The translations under genes and the position numbers were made by a program. 64,000 nucleotides of DNA from Platerodrilus igneus (lineage: Eukaryota; Arthropoda; Insecta; Coleoptera; Lycidae): contig JARFIW010001452.1 of assembly GCA_036346225.1 (NCBI GenBank), forward strand, positions 1,674,001 through 1,738,000, written 5' to 3'. The first letter of the stretch is position 1; the number at the start of each line of letters is the position of its first letter. The notes under the pieces were generated by a model. That model saw nothing but the letters and a program-made list of their open reading frames with translations. It searched no databases and had not been told where the DNA came from. Shown in pieces: positions 43,906 through 55,399 of the stretch.

Positions 43906-44936
43906 GTCAATACTTTTTTGACTAAGTCTATTGAAATATTACTAAATAAAGATATGACATCTAAACTAATGATAACGTAGTTTTGAGGTATTTTGATTTC
44001 ATTAATAAAAGTGGCAAATTCAAAGGAGTCTTGGACATAATAAGGGTTGTTAGTATTGTATGAAGATGTGAGAATTTTGGTTACTATTTCGAAAATTTTG
44101 GAATTTGGTGCTAATATAGAAGATATTATCGGGAGTAAAGAAAGTGTAGGTTTATGGATTTTGGGTAAGCAATAGAATTTAGGAGAAACGGAGTTGTAGA
44201 TCATTAATTTAGTGGATTCTTCTGGATTGATGTTTTTGTTCTTTTTTAGCTCATTAATAATTTTGTTTGCTTTCTGTTGTATGGTACTAGTTGCGTCTCT
44301 GTTGATGGGAATGTAATATTTGTGATCGTTGATGATTGTGTCTGTCAATTGTTTGTATTTAGTAGTGTTTAACAGTACAGTTACATTACCTTTGTCTGAT
44401 TTGGTTAAAATTAATTCTTTATGATTGTTCATAAATTTAGAAGCTTTGAATAGTAACTTTCTATATTCTGTTTGAGATTTGAATGAATTATTATTAATGT
44501 AATTGGTTATAATGTTAGTGGTACGTGCAAGTAAAATTTCTCTAGTTTCTGTACCTGTGTTAGATACAATTGATTCAATTGATTCTGCTAATAATTTGGG
44601 TAAATTGATATCATCCTTTGTAAGATTGATACTAAAATTGGGTCCTAATGCCATCAATCGTTGTATTTCTTGTGGTACGTTGATATTGGACATGTTTGTA
44701 AACCAGGATGGTTGTGTATTGATATAGTTTAGTGTGGCTTCTTTGAGGTTTTTTATCTTCTTTAAGTTGGTGTTTTTTATATTGAGAAAGATTTTATTGT
44801 AGTGTATGGATATTCGTTGTTCAAATTCTGATGTGATAAAGTCTGGTAATAAGACTTTTGTGCGTGTTATGGAGTATTGTAATTGGTTTTCTAAGGTTTT
44901 AAGATTTTCTAATGTGATCTGTATTTCTAAGTTCAA
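43869..44936 (-). CDS. PLE3 N-terminal region and reverse transcriptase fingers
   Basis: Frame of 355 residues. It begins with a helical region (TLENLKTLENQLQYSITRTK), then LTKSDKGNVTVLLN, the D-K-G motif that marks the Penelope N-terminal domain. Reverse-transcriptase motifs follow: SPKFYCLPKIHKPTLSLLPI and VIISLDVISLFSNISIDL, the latter motif A with the first catalytic Asp. The frame then shifts and stops at 43869-43871. The start at 44936 is only an internal ATG, since the upstream frame joins it through a run of about nine A (44939-44947). Confidence 0.9.
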   Translation of the reverse strand: MNLEIQITLENLKTLENQLQYSITRTKVLLPDFITSEFEQRISIHYNKIFLNIKNTNLKKIKNLKEATLNYINTQPSWFTNMSNINVPQEIQRLMALGPNFSINLTKDDINLPKLLAESIESIVSNTGTETREILLARTTNIITNYINNNSFKSQTEYRKLLFKASKFMNNHKELILTKSDKGNVTVLLNTTKYKQLTDTIINDHKYYIPINRDATSTIQQKANKIINELKKNKNINPEESTKLMIYNSVSPKFYCLPKIHKPTLSLLPIISSILAPNSKIFEIVTKILTSSYNTNNPYYVQDSFEFATFINEIKIPQNYVIISLDVISLFSNISIDLVKKVLTFIGTVSKTIAK

Positions 44937-45193
44937 AATTTTTTTTTCTTGAAATTTTCATTGAATTTTATAACGGTTTGTTGTAATTTTCTTGAGTTGC
45001 TAACTAATAAATTTTCAATACAATGTAAAGATGCTGTGATGTGTTTTGAGCGAAGATTATTGGTACGGCAAGTGAGAAGATAAATACGTCTGTTTTTAAT
45101 AGATGCTAATTTCATAGTTAAATGGCACCATTGTTTCAGATGGATGACGGCTTCATTACCGTCAGTAAAACGAATGTGTTGGTAGAACCCCAT
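44933..45193 (-). CDS. PLE3 N-terminal extension before an A-run frameshift
   Basis: Frame of 86 residues upstream of the main PLE3 frame: VIHLKQWCHLTMKLASIKN, then LLTCRTNNLRSKHITASLHC, ending in FNENFKKKKF and a stop. It overlaps the next frame by 4 bp at an A-homopolymer, so the two are either one protein split by a 1-bp slip or two frames joined by slippage. The Met at 45193 is the first ATG after the upstream direct repeat. Confidence 0.6.
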   Translation of the reverse strand: MGFYQHIRFTDGNEAVIHLKQWCHLTMKLASIKNRRIYLLTCRTNNLRSKHITASLHCIENLLVSNSRKLQQTVIKFNENFKKKKF

Positions 45194-45235
45194 GTTTCGA
45201 TATAAAGTGGTTAATATTGACTGTGCTATATATTT

Positions 45236-45890
45236 TAGATTAATGTGATATTGGGGTATCAGTCAGGTTTTTTATTTGTAATAAAACTTCTTCAATACTA
45301 ATTCGAGCTTTCGAAAATTATTATTTTCTTCTTCAGGAAAACAATTGTAGGTTACTTACGAATAATGAAGTTTTTATAAAATAAGATTATAATCTAGCAT
45401 CTAAAATTAATTTGAATTTGTATAAATTGAATTTGACATGTTTTGATTGAAGACAACTGTAAGTGTATCTTAGATTATAATAAAATTAAATTTCGTATCT
45501 GTTGTATGGTGAATTGTAAAGTATGCTGTTTGAATTAATGTCAGGTGTTAGTGTGTCTTTTGTATTTATTAGATTTTTTAATAACGGTCACAAGATATGA
45601 GTAAATGTTGTTGAGATTTTGTGTATCTGTTTTTTTATTTAAATGTGTTTTTTGTAAAAAAATAGCGATCATTTCTAAAAACAATCGTTTTTCTAGTTTG
45701 TTTCATTGAAGATTATACTGGTATTATTATAATTAATTTTATGACCTGTTTCGATGACATGGGAGGAAAGTGCACATATTTTATTGTTGTGTCTGCAGTT
45801 GCTTTTATGTGAGGCTATTCAGGTTGAGAGCCATGTGGAAGTGTGCTCAATGTATTTCCATCACAGTCCTGGCAATGTATACAATACACA
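45236..45890 (-). repeat. Upstream direct repeat (pseudo-LTR) of PLE3
   Basis: Near-identical direct copy of 42393-43063, including part of the endonuclease coding sequence and the hammerhead-like motif. Small differences, such as a 30-bp shorter segment after the motif, are visible. Confidence 0.85.
45302..45339 (-). ncRNA. Hammerhead-like motif, PLE3 upstream repeat
   Basis: Same as 42459-42496, inside the pseudo-LTR copy. Confidence 0.45.
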
Positions 45891-45943
45891 TAAAAAACCT
45901 GACTAATACCCCAATATCACATTAATCTAAAATATATAGCACA

Positions 45944-45946
<3 letters not shown>

Positions 45947-45994
<48 letters not shown>

Positions 45995-46064
45995 AATATA
46001 TATATTTATATATATATATATATATATTTATATAAATATATATATTTATATATATATATATATA
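45947..46064. repeat. (TA)n microsatellite with higher-order structure
   Basis: A TA run that passes into repeated blocks of tatatatttatataaatata (at least two copies, about 45985 and 46021). It separates PLE3 from LINE 2. Confidence 0.9.
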
Positions 46065-47990
46065 AAAGAGGAATATAAACAAGTACTAGATAATAAGAAC
46101 AAAGAGATAGCTACAGGAGGGAACGTAGAAAATAGATCGAAAGAAATAAAAGGGGCTGTACATGATACAGCAACACAGTCTATAGGTAAGAAAGTAATAG
46201 AAGCGAAAAAACCCTGGGTAACAAAGGAGACATTAGATTTAATAGAGAATAGAAGAAAGCTTAAACCTTTCAGAGAATTGGATAGTGAAAGTAAGCAAAA
46301 ATGTAATAGAGTTAGAAATAAGATAGTATATGAGTGTAGAAAAGCTAGAAATAAATGGATGGAGGAGAATCGTAAGGGAATACAAGATGGTTTGAGAGTG
46401 AGTAAGACAGACAGGGCTTACAGTTACAGGGCATTAAAAAAGTTTTTCCTGGAAGATAGGAAAAATATAATGGTATTAAAGATGAGAATAATGAGTTTCT
46501 AATAAATAAAGTTGAGGTAGCAGATAGATGGAAAAGATACTTAGAAGAATTATATAAGGGAGATGATATGGATGAGTTAGAGAACGACCAAGAAGAGAAT
46601 GTAGAAATAGGGTTCTCAATATTAAGAGAGGAATTTGATTGAGCTGCTAGAGGTCGTAAACTAAATAAAGCACAGGGGATAGATCATATACCCGCAGAAT
46701 TAACAAAATGAGCAAGTCAGAAAACTTTAGACAGATTATATGAACTAGTAAAAATAATATATGACACCGAGAATTTTAGAACGGTTAGTTTTAACTTCCC
46801 ACGCTTCCAAAATACTAACAGTCAGAATTAAAAATAGAGTAGAAGCTTTGACTGAGAATTATTTAGGCGACCACCAATATGGTTTCCGTAAAGACAGAGC
46901 CATTAGAGAACCGATACACAATGATTAGGGTATTTATCGAAAAAAGGTTATAATAAAATAAAAATATTTATTTCGCGTTTGTAGATTTAGAAAAAGCATT
47001 TGATAGTTGGATTGTTATGTTCAGGGTTTTGCGAAAAATAGTAATCTCTCATAAGTATAGAAAAATTATTTACAGTCTATATAAAAGCCAAAGCGTAGTA
47101 ATTTGATTTGATGAAATAGAAATTGAAGCTAAGATTAGAAATGGTGTTAGACAGGGCTGTATACTATCTCCCTTGATTGTTAATGTTTATATTGAGGAAG
47201 CTTTAAAATTAGCTAGAGAGAAAAAGAGATAAGTATTAGTGTACAGGGACAATAGATATGTTACGTTTTGCAGATGATATAGCCATTATCGCAGAGTCTA
47301 GAAAAGAGTTAGGAGAGTTTTTAAATATTTTAGATGAGATACTACAGGGTAACTATTGAGAATTTACTCAGGAAAAACAAAGATAATGACAAGTGAGTTA
47401 CAGCCTAGTTCTAAATCAAAATTATAAATAGGTAATATCAAATTAGAGCAGGTAGATAAATTTTGCTATTTAGGTGGTATAATTACAAAGGACGGACGTA
47501 GCAGAAGGGATATAGTAGGTAGAATAGAAAAAGTTTCTTAAAATCGTACATATGGAGCGTTCTATTATACGGTAGTGAAACTTGGACAATTAAAGAGGTA
47601 GATAAGAAAAAGATAGAAGCTTTTGAAACTTGGTGTTATAGGAGAATGTTAAAGATTAGTTGGACAGATAGAGTAACAAATAAGGAAGTCTATAGAAGGA
47701 TAGGTGAGGAAGCCTGTATGTGGAAGCAATTAAAGGTCAGGAGAGATAGAATGATAGGGCACCAGTTAAGACATGAGGGACTATTTAGTAAAGTCTTAGA
47801 TTATAGACTACCAAATAAAAATACATTAGGAAGACCTAGACAAAGCTATTTTAGTCAAATTATTAGAGGTTCAGGTTGTGAAGGGATGTATGTAGACCTT
47901 TTTAGACTGGCTCAAAATAGAAAAAAATTTAGAGCTGCGTCAAACCGACTTCAGTAAGGTCGAAAACAACAAAAAAAGAAAATAAATAAA
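46065..47990 (+). pseudogene. RTE/L2-like LINE 2, 5'-truncated
   Basis: Begins abruptly after (TA)n in the linker region: AKKPWVTKETLDLIENRRK, then VRNKIVYECRKARNKWMEEN (46278-46500). Reverse-transcriptase landmarks follow between stops: LNKAQGIDHIPAEL (about 46655), FVDLEKAFDS (about 46980), IRNGVRQGCILSPLIVNVYI (about 47140-47200) and MLRFADDIAIIAE (about 47258-47297). The C-terminal domain at 47560-47957 reads LGSETWTIKEVDKKK-like sequence and ISWTDRVTNKEVYRRI, GHQLRHEGLFSKV, GRPRQSYFSQII. Related to LINE 1 at 32700 but a different family. Many stops and frameshifts. Confidence 0.85.
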
Positions 47991-48214
47991 AATCACTTAA
48001 CTAAAGTCACCATGACATAACTCACAATTAGTTAACGGTCTGGGCATGTTGGTAGCGATTCGTTGCTTAAGCTTTCCTATAACATATAATTTAACACTTT
48101 TCCTTTTTGGAGGGGATAACCAGGTAACATTTCATTTCCTTATAAATGGGAATCATGTAAACATGTTGGAGTTCTTTAACAACCATCAGGTTGCTAATAT
48201 CAATGTAGAGCCAG

Positions 48215-48390
48215 GTAGATAAGAAAAAGATACAAGAGTTTAGGAAGACCTAGACAAAGCTATATTAGTCAAATTATTAGAAATTTAGGTTGTGAAGGGT
48301 ATGTAGAACTTTTTAGATTAGCACAGAATAGAAAAGAAGTTAGAACTGCGTCAAACCGACCTTAAGTAAGGTCGGAAACAAAATAATGAT
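48215..48390 (+). repeat. Second 3'-end fragment of LINE 2
   Basis: Repeats the last coding part of LINE 2 with an internal deletion: ttaggaagacctagacaaagc, then attagcacagaatagaaaag and ctgcgtcaaaccgac, matching 47825-47960. It ends aaaataatgatatat. Like LINE 1, this LINE is followed by an extra copy of its own 3' end. Confidence 0.75.
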
Positions 48391-48456
48391 ATATATTACT
48401 CATATTTAGACCAGGGTAGAAAATTAAATAATCACATCAAATAATTTTAATCACCG

Positions 48457-50548
48457 TGTAGAAGCTTTGGGAAAAGATACATAACTCGCGTTATTAAATA
48501 AAAGCGTGAAGCATAAAAATTCATTCGTTTTATTAAAAATAAGAGATTTAAATCATGTACAAGACGCTTTATATCAAAAGAAGCAGTATTAAAAAGCTCT
48601 ACGTATAATTTAATTATTCCTAGTAAAGAAACAAATAGAAATTACGTGCAAAATTTATAAAAATTAATTAACTCAATTTTAAGTAACCGGTATTAAAACG
48701 TACAGATAATAATTAATATTTAGTTAGGATTCACTAAAATTTAAAGGGTATTAATTTTAATTGAAGTTAATTGAACCGTTAGTAACATATAATATCTATA
48801 AAAACTTGTAAAAACCCAATAAAATAAAGCTCTGAGAATTAATATTATGTTTGAACACCTGCGTAGTTTAAAAGTCACGTACGGCGAAAATGTTGCAGAT
48901 AATTAATGGTTACAAAGAATCTTGGAGAAACCGTGGCTTAATATTCACGAGAAGGTGCGATACGGGGTTATTTAACCCAGATAGTCCACATGGACTGAAA
49001 TAATCGATAATAAGGAATATCAATTTGCACTAATAAGAACAGGGTAGATAGAGACAGATAATAGGCGCAAGACCGAGACACATATAGTAAAAAGGCGTGA
49101 GTAGAGCAACGTCATGGGGTTGCGATTGGTTGAAAGTAAAAGGCAAAATTTGAGAGGTAAAAATAACATTTCTGTATAAAATTTAATTAGGTATTCTCAG
49201 ACGTTGCGTGCCGTGTGGAAATTTTCTGAGATTTAACTGAGGCGAGTACAAAATTAGTAAAAATCGCATGCCGAGCTACGGAATGGGAACATAGAATGAC
49301 GAAATTCTAGAAACTGGCCGTTTTGGGGAACAGACCGACAGACAGGCTAACCGCTATATATACGGAGGTTAATATGAACAAGCTCTCTTAGATCTTCGAC
49401 TTGATTGAACGCGTTAAACAGTGCTTTTTAGTTTTCCGGTTTTAATATTAAATAATTTAAACAGTTTGCTCGAATATTATGTGATTTAAAACAGCTTGTT
49501 CTTTACGTGCTACAATGAATGTACGTTAGTGCACGTAGAAAAGAAGATACAAGGTAAAGAAAGTTTAGTATCACTGTACTAATTGGTAAAAATTTATAAC
49601 GACAAATATATACACAAAAGTAGGCAGTTTTGGCGTATATTGGTGAAAGAAGTATGAATTTCTTTGTTATTTTTCGGGGGTATTAATACTTAAATGGTGC
49701 ATAAACGTGTCTGGATCCACAAAACAAGGTTCAGATATACACAGATTAGTTCCGGAAAAGCCCTGAAACAACTTTAAATAAATGGTGATGGAGAAAATTT
49801 TTAAAGCGTTGAGAATCAGAAGCCGTAAATATAACCCAGTTGGAATGGTGTGATTAACAAAAGGGAAGATGGACATTGAAGCTACGAGTGCAAGTAACCT
49901 TCAGGTAAATTATACTATTTTGTTTAAACTTTGATATTGTTGTGTGTGTTGAATAACTTTATAATTGATTTACTCAAAATGGACAGTAGTGAAATGGTAC
50001 TAACAATAATATTTTAATTTTAAGGTGAAATTTGCTTGTTTAAGTAGAAAGGGGTATTTAGTATTGATGTTCTGGATTATGATGAAAATTTAGGGTATGT
50101 CTTTGAGCTCAATTAGACGAACCTGGTTAATTAACGTAAAGGGTGGTAGATGCTCCTTTGTACTCTGCATATATTGTTATAGTAATTAGTAGGCATTCTA
50201 CAAGGACTTTAATTCTGGATGCACATTAAAATGATAATAAATTTAATTTTGAAATTTTCCGATATTAAAATTTATGCTGAATATTAATTTTGAAATTTTA
50301 ATGTATTGCGAATATTGATGTAAATAGAGTTGACGTTGATGTTTGTGGTAGGAATGTGTTTGTTTTTTTTATGTATGAGGATGAAAGCTTTCTAGAGGAG
50401 CAGCCGAGGCGATTAACAGAAGAAAGTCAATGGACCAACACAGTTAAGGTAATGAATAGCTTTTTGTAGGTTTCACAGCATTCTTGACATCCAATTCGTA
50501 GGGGCTCGATTCGAAAAGCGGAGTACCCGGATTTTGTAGGTTTCATAG

Positions 50549-50550
<2 letters not shown>
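48457..50550 (+). repeat. LTR copy B of the TA-associated LTR family
   Basis: Starts near TGTAGAAGC and ends TTTCATAGCA directly against (TA)n. The segment aaattacgtgcaaaatttat (about 48638) matches copy E (12993). TATA box ctatatatacgg at 49353-49364. The 3' end carries two repeated termini, gtaggtttcacagca (50466-50480) and gtaggtttcatagca (50536-50550). Between them lies a PBS-like ttgacatccaattcgtaggg. No coding sequence. Left flank is not TA. Confidence 0.55.

Positions 50551-50580
<30 letters not shown>
50551..50580. repeat. (TA)n microsatellite after LTR B
   Basis: Pure AT run between the LTR B terminus and the target-site duplication of the I-clade LINE. Confidence 0.95.
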
Positions 50581-50582
<2 letters not shown>

Positions 50583-50590
50583 CCTAGCAT
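50581..50590. repeat. Target-site duplication of the I-clade LINE, left copy
   Basis: AACCTAGCAT, repeated exactly at 55621-55630. Confidence 0.8.
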
Positions 50591-50904
50591 GAACCAATAA
50601 TAATACACATAACCTAAGTTGAATAAAGTTAACCTCAAACTGATTTGTGAGATTTTAGATAGTTAAAATTCGTTTTCGGGACGGCCCTCCTTACGATTTG
50701 TAATTTATTGGTAAGAATATCTGCACGCTTTCTTATAATCCATTCGATTGCTTATTTAACACTTTGCTTTTACCACCTGCATAAACCCATATCTTTGTAG
50801 ATAGTAATCCCAATGTCCAATGAGTTATGGGGGGAGAGCTTCCCTCCCTCCCACCTTATCATTATACCAATTACTATCACCTAAGCTAAAACATAATCAA
50901 TCGC

Positions 50905-52236
50905 AATGAGGAGCATGAACATATCAATCCCCAGGACACCATAATAGTATTACAAGAAGAGATTACAGCCCTTGAGGCAACGGCAAAAGTGAACAATTAT
51001 GCAGTACTATTAGAAAAAATTAGGTCATTCAAACAGCAAAACCTTGATCGCATAAATCAAGGCCCTCGCATCAGAAGGGAAATTAATAAAATGCCTGAAA
51101 CACAGAGGGATAGTAAAAGAACACATCCTTTGGATAATATAACTTTTGGTCCGTCAGACTTCGGCCCATTTGTTGTTATGATGGAAGCTGAAAAGGAAGG
51201 GCAAAACACAAGTAGATATCACCCCATGGCTATTGGAGAAAGTTTGGTTAATGCAAATGTGGAAGGCATAAGCAAAATAAAAGAACAAGAAATAAATAGA
51301 GTTTCGGTCTAATTTAGAACACCAAAACATGAGAATAAATGTCCCAAAATGGTTATAAAAGATATATACCGGGAATTATGGTCACGTACAAGGTATAGCT
51401 AAATGGGTATTTGAAGGGATATCGGAGCAGAAACTGCTAGCTCATACTAAATCGAAATATGAAATATTAGCGGTTAGAAGATTTGTCAGGTGAAGTTTAT
51501 ACGAAAATGAAGAAATGGCGTATGTGCCCACTGGTACAGTATTTTTTACATTCCGTGAGAAAATTCTGCCACGTCGAGTGAAAATATTTTATAATGAACT
51601 TGAAATCCAACCATATTCGACCCTCCAATAATCTGCATGAAATGTTTCCGATATGGGCACAACAAAACCCAGTGCAGAAGCCCCAAAGTAAAATGTGTAA
51701 GATGTGGTGACGAGCACAAGCGGACACAATGCGAAACAACTTTGCCACATTGCTATAATTGCAAGGAAGATCATGAAGCGTCTGATAAAAAGTGCCAGAA
51801 ATACCAAAAACAGATAAAGAAAAAGGACAGTATGAGATTTGAAAACTTATCATATTATGATGCTAGAAAGAAAGTTAGCAACACCTCTTATATGAGCAGG
51901 GATCCTAGAGATTTTTCAGAACTCAGAAATAGAAAGCAGACAGACCCCTTGAAACCACTAACAATTTTGACCAATCCTAGGGCTATATATGCAGACCACG
52001 AAAAAGTTTAGAACAATAACAGGGATTGCGTCCAAAAAATTATTGAAATCATGAATCAGGAAAACTTCAAGAAAGACAATAGAGCCAGAATGTTGGCAGA
52101 ACTTAATGAAATAGCATCGATTGATTTAACTCAACCAGAACTAACAACCAGAGAAAATATCCAAAATAATCCATCAGAAGACTGCACCAATTCTAATTCT
52201 TCGAACAGAATGCAGTCTCCAAAGGTATACTTCTAA
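50905..52236 (+). pseudogene. I-clade LINE ORF1 (gag-like, three zinc knuckles)
   Basis: The main frame is shared by 50989-51312, 51637-52011 and 52051-52236. An N-terminal helical part (LEKIRSFKQQNLDRINQ) precedes FGPSDFGPFVVMMEAE and YHPMAIGESL, the RNA-binding domain style of jockey/I ORF1. A frame break between 51312 and 51600 follows. Then come three CCHC knuckles: CMKCFRYGHNKTQC, CVRCGDEHKRTQC and CYNCKEDHEASDKKC. The tail is Lys- and Asn-rich, interrupted by one stop at 52009-52011. The protein would coat the element RNA. Broken by stops but easily readable. Confidence 0.85.
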
Positions 52237-52272
52237 AAATTCTAACTTGCATAGCTTATAATAATAATAATA

Positions 52273-52893
52273 ATGAAAATTATCCATTGGAATATTCGCA
52301 GTTGTAATGCTAACAACTCAAATTTAAAAAGTCTACTCCATGATGAGCAACCTCACATAATTTTCCTAAATTAAATGTAGTTACATGAGAACCAACTATT
52401 CAAAATCCCAATCTATGATACATATAGAGAAGATAGATGAGACAGCAAAGGTGGTGTAGCTATTATGATTAAATCAGGAATACCTAGAAAACTAATTAAA
52501 CCAGATGCTACCTTCGTATACTATAAAATACAGTGTATTGCAGTTGATTTTGGAGTAGCGTCAGTGCTAAGCATATATGTCCCACCTGACATTTGTATGA
52601 CCACCAATGAGTGGAAGAAGCTTACCGGCCAAATGACAACTCCCGTTATATTTGTTGGTGATACTAATGCACACCATCCTACATGGGGATCTACGACCTC
52701 AAATAGAAATGGAAATGAGGTACTTAAATTTTTGGAAAATGCTGAGTTCACGTTGCTAAATGATGGAACCTCAAGAAGATTAACAACCCCAAATAATAAC
52801 GCAAGTGCACCGGATCTCACGATTTGCTCGGCTCAACTAGTGACACAACTACTGTGGAGAGTATATCCTGATCCAGGAAACAGTGATCACTAA
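52273..52893 (+). pseudogene. I-clade LINE ORF2, endonuclease domain
   Basis: From the ATG at 52273: MKIIHWNIRSCNANNSNLKS (N of the catalytic site), then stops near 52374-52440. An open frame follows from 52465: GVAIMIKSGIPRKLI, IYVPPDICMTTNEWKKL, VIFVGDTNAHHPTWGS (D-x-N) and ICSAQL. It ends DPGNSDH at 52892, where S-D-H is the last metal-binding pair. Directly after S-D-H the sequence jumps into the reverse-transcriptase region, so roughly 500 bp of linker normally found here is deleted. Confidence 0.85.
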
Positions 52894-54320
52894 TATGGAG
52901 GATGAAGAAAAGGTAGATGACAATAATAATCCCATAACGTTAGACGAACTTCAAATAGTGCTGGAGGGAAAAAGGGAATCTGCCCCAGGACTAGATGGAA
53001 TTTCGTACACGATGCTAATGCACCTACCGGAAGATGCTAAAAAGCTAATGGTAAAGTTATTCAATAGGTGTTTGAACTTTGACCCTATCCCAGATATCTG
53101 GAAAGAATGTGTTGTTGTTGCATTTCTTAAGCCACACAAAAATCCACCAGAAGCATCGAGCTATAGACCATTAGTTCTTCAGACTTGTATTGGGAAAATA
53201 ATGGAAACCATGATCAAAAATAGGATAGAATTCTTTGTGGATTCTACATGAGTTAACTCTAGCCTTTTGATAAGGCAAAAATACTATAAACTGCATTGCA
53301 GCCTTAACAATGCAAGTATACAATAGTTTTGCCCGGAGAGACAGAGCAATAGTCATCTTTTTGGATATTAAATCTGCTTATGACAATGTAATATACCAAA
53401 ATACTTAAAGAAATTAAAATGTCACCAAACACAGTCCAGTTTATACAACAACTTTTGAGGTAAAGAATTATCTACCTTAGAGATAAATACACAGGTACAC
53501 CTTTACGCCCACAGATGACTTATTGCGGATTACCGCAAGGCTCTCCGCTTAGCGCTATCCTATTTAAAATATACACCAAGGACATCCCATAGCCGGCTGA
53601 GAGGAGAACTAAGATTATTCAGTATACAGATGACCTAGTAATAATATGCACAGGAACAGATTATGAACAAATTGCTCATAACATAGACATTACCTTAACT
53701 AAACTTGCAGAAAGACTGGATCAGCTACAGCTAGTGGTATCCATGGAAAAAACATCATATCTTGCATTTTCCAAAGGAAATACCCATAAAAAGATCCCTG
53801 ATATCGTATTTAAAGTGTACAAAGTAAAGTATCTGGGAATGGTCATAGATGAGCACCTTTATTGGAAAAATCATGTCGAAATGTCGATAACAAAAGCCCA
53901 GAAAGGAATTAACGTCATGAAAATAGTTGCAAAAACTTGTTGGGGAGCAGACTCACTAACCATACTTAATATATACAACGCTATCATTAGATCACACTTG
54001 GACTATGGTTCAATTCTGATTACTTGTAGCAAGGCAACTTTATTCAGGCTAGACAGAGTATAATTCCAATCTTTACGAATTATACTAGGGGCTATGAGAT
54101 CCACCTTAACTAATGCTTTTGTTTTGGAAAGTGCTGAGAAAGACCTAGAACATAGACGGATCTTCCTTGCCACAAAATCAGTTGCTTAAAAGCAAGAAAC
54201 CTTGGGAGGGAAGTATTGAACCTGTATGAGTCTTATAACGCAACAGGGAATTGGAAAAAGAAAAAATGTCCAGCGATATTGGAAGCCTTGGACATCATAC
54301 TAAAAGACCAATAATTTTCA
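52883..54320 (+). pseudogene. I-clade LINE ORF2, reverse transcriptase
   Basis: Starts within the deletion junction. LDELQIVLEGKRESAPGLDG (first motif), IWKECVVVAFLKPHKNPPEA and YRPLVLQTCIGKIMETMI lie in one frame to 53251. Then, with frame changes, come VIFLDIKSAYDNV (motif A, about 53350), CGLPQGSPLSAILFKIYTKD (about 53525-53583) and IIQYTDDLVIICTG (motif C, Y-T-D-D, about 53617-53655). The thumb region is VKYLGMVIDEHLYWKNHV (53826-53880). About five stops or frameshifts break it. Confidence 0.85.
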
Positions 54321-54459
54321 AAGACTAAAAGTGCCGGTGACCTTTATGACCAAGTTTCAAACGTCATTTACGAAATTGGAGGTACATGATAGCAAGCTAC
54401 CTAAGAAATGCTCTTGTAACAATATCGAGTTTACCAGTCTAGTAAGTGAATTCTTCCAT

Positions 54460-55399
54460 GTATACCACACAATGTATACAGATGCATCAATATCCCCAAT
54501 AAAAGGGGGGGGGGATAAAATGGCACGGTCCCAACCCGGAACCATAAATATTTATAATGGAAGGAGGCATTGGAGTGGGTATTTTTAGCCAAGACTTTCA
54601 CATAAACTCAACTACCAAGATTAATGCAAAAATGAGCATTTGCTCTGCAGAAGTCTTCACAATCAAAACGGCCATTGAAATAATTAGCACAGCAAATGAT
54701 AGCCACAATAAGTACTTGATAGCTAGTGACTCAAAGAGCGCATTATCTAGGATTTCTAAGAATGGTATAAACAGGGAATGGGATCAGATGACCTTGGACA
54801 CCAAAACACACATAATAGAGCTGAGAAATAGGGGATTTAAAATAGAATTATTGTAGATCTCTAGCCATACAGAAATAAATGGTAATGTAGTCGAAGACAC
54901 CTTAGCGAAACAAGCTATCAAAAATAATTTTGAGGTCAAGCCTAAAGTGCACATCGATTAATTCTCTCCCGACTAGAAAAATCATATTAGGAAAATGTGG
55001 GTGAATGAGTGGCAGAATCAGGCATTGTCTAAAGGAGCACGATACATGGAAATAGTTAAAAAAGCATTAAAAACCCCTTGGTTTAAAGAAATACAAAGTT
55101 TAAGCAGATTTGACATCACCACCTTCTGTTGATTAAGAAAGCAACATTGTAGTAGCTCAAATCACCTAAGTAGGATTGGAGCTCGAGCTACAGACTTGTG
55201 TGAATGTGGACAAGAAGGGGACTTACAACATATTCTCTTTGCGTGCCCTAACAATTTGCAAAACTGTAGTATGTTATATATGAGATTAGTAAAAATCATT
55301 AATAGACCTATCAACCTGCTGGATTTAACTGGCCACCCGAATGCGAGAGTTATTAAAGCAGTTACTAGATTTCTTAAAGCTAATCAAATTAAAATCTAA
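54460..55399 (+). pseudogene. I-clade LINE ORF2, RNase H and C-terminal zinc domain
   Basis: MYTDASISP (about 54472) opens RNase H with the first catalytic Asp. CSAEVFTIKTAIEII (Glu) and YLIASDSKSALSRI (second Asp) follow in the next frame, then a broken final box. The C-terminal part reads DLCECGQEGDLQHILFACPN (55196-55255), the C-x-C...H...C finger found after RNase H in I-clade and related LINEs. The stop at 55397-55399 is probably the native end. A run of nine G near 54505 causes one frame change. Confidence 0.85.

Larger units (their letters stand above)
42392..45946 (-). mobile_element. Penelope-like element 3 (PLE3), near full length, in tandem with a truncated copy
   Basis: A minus-strand element in three coding pieces (45193-42715). 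The 3' end (42393-43063) is directly repeated upstream at 45236-45890. The two share tggtatcagtcaggtttttt-like and gaattttgaatttgtataaattg-like blocks and even the start of the endonuclease coding region. This is the pseudo-LTR or partial-tandem arrangement of Penelope elements. At 45891-45946 a short inverted copy of the element end follows (complement of about 45225-45275). (TA)n tracts lie on both outer sides. Confidence 0.9.

Noticed and set aside
45985..46060. Regularly spaced repeats as a CRISPR-like array
   Set aside because: They are higher-order TA repeats without spacers, in a eukaryotic sequence.
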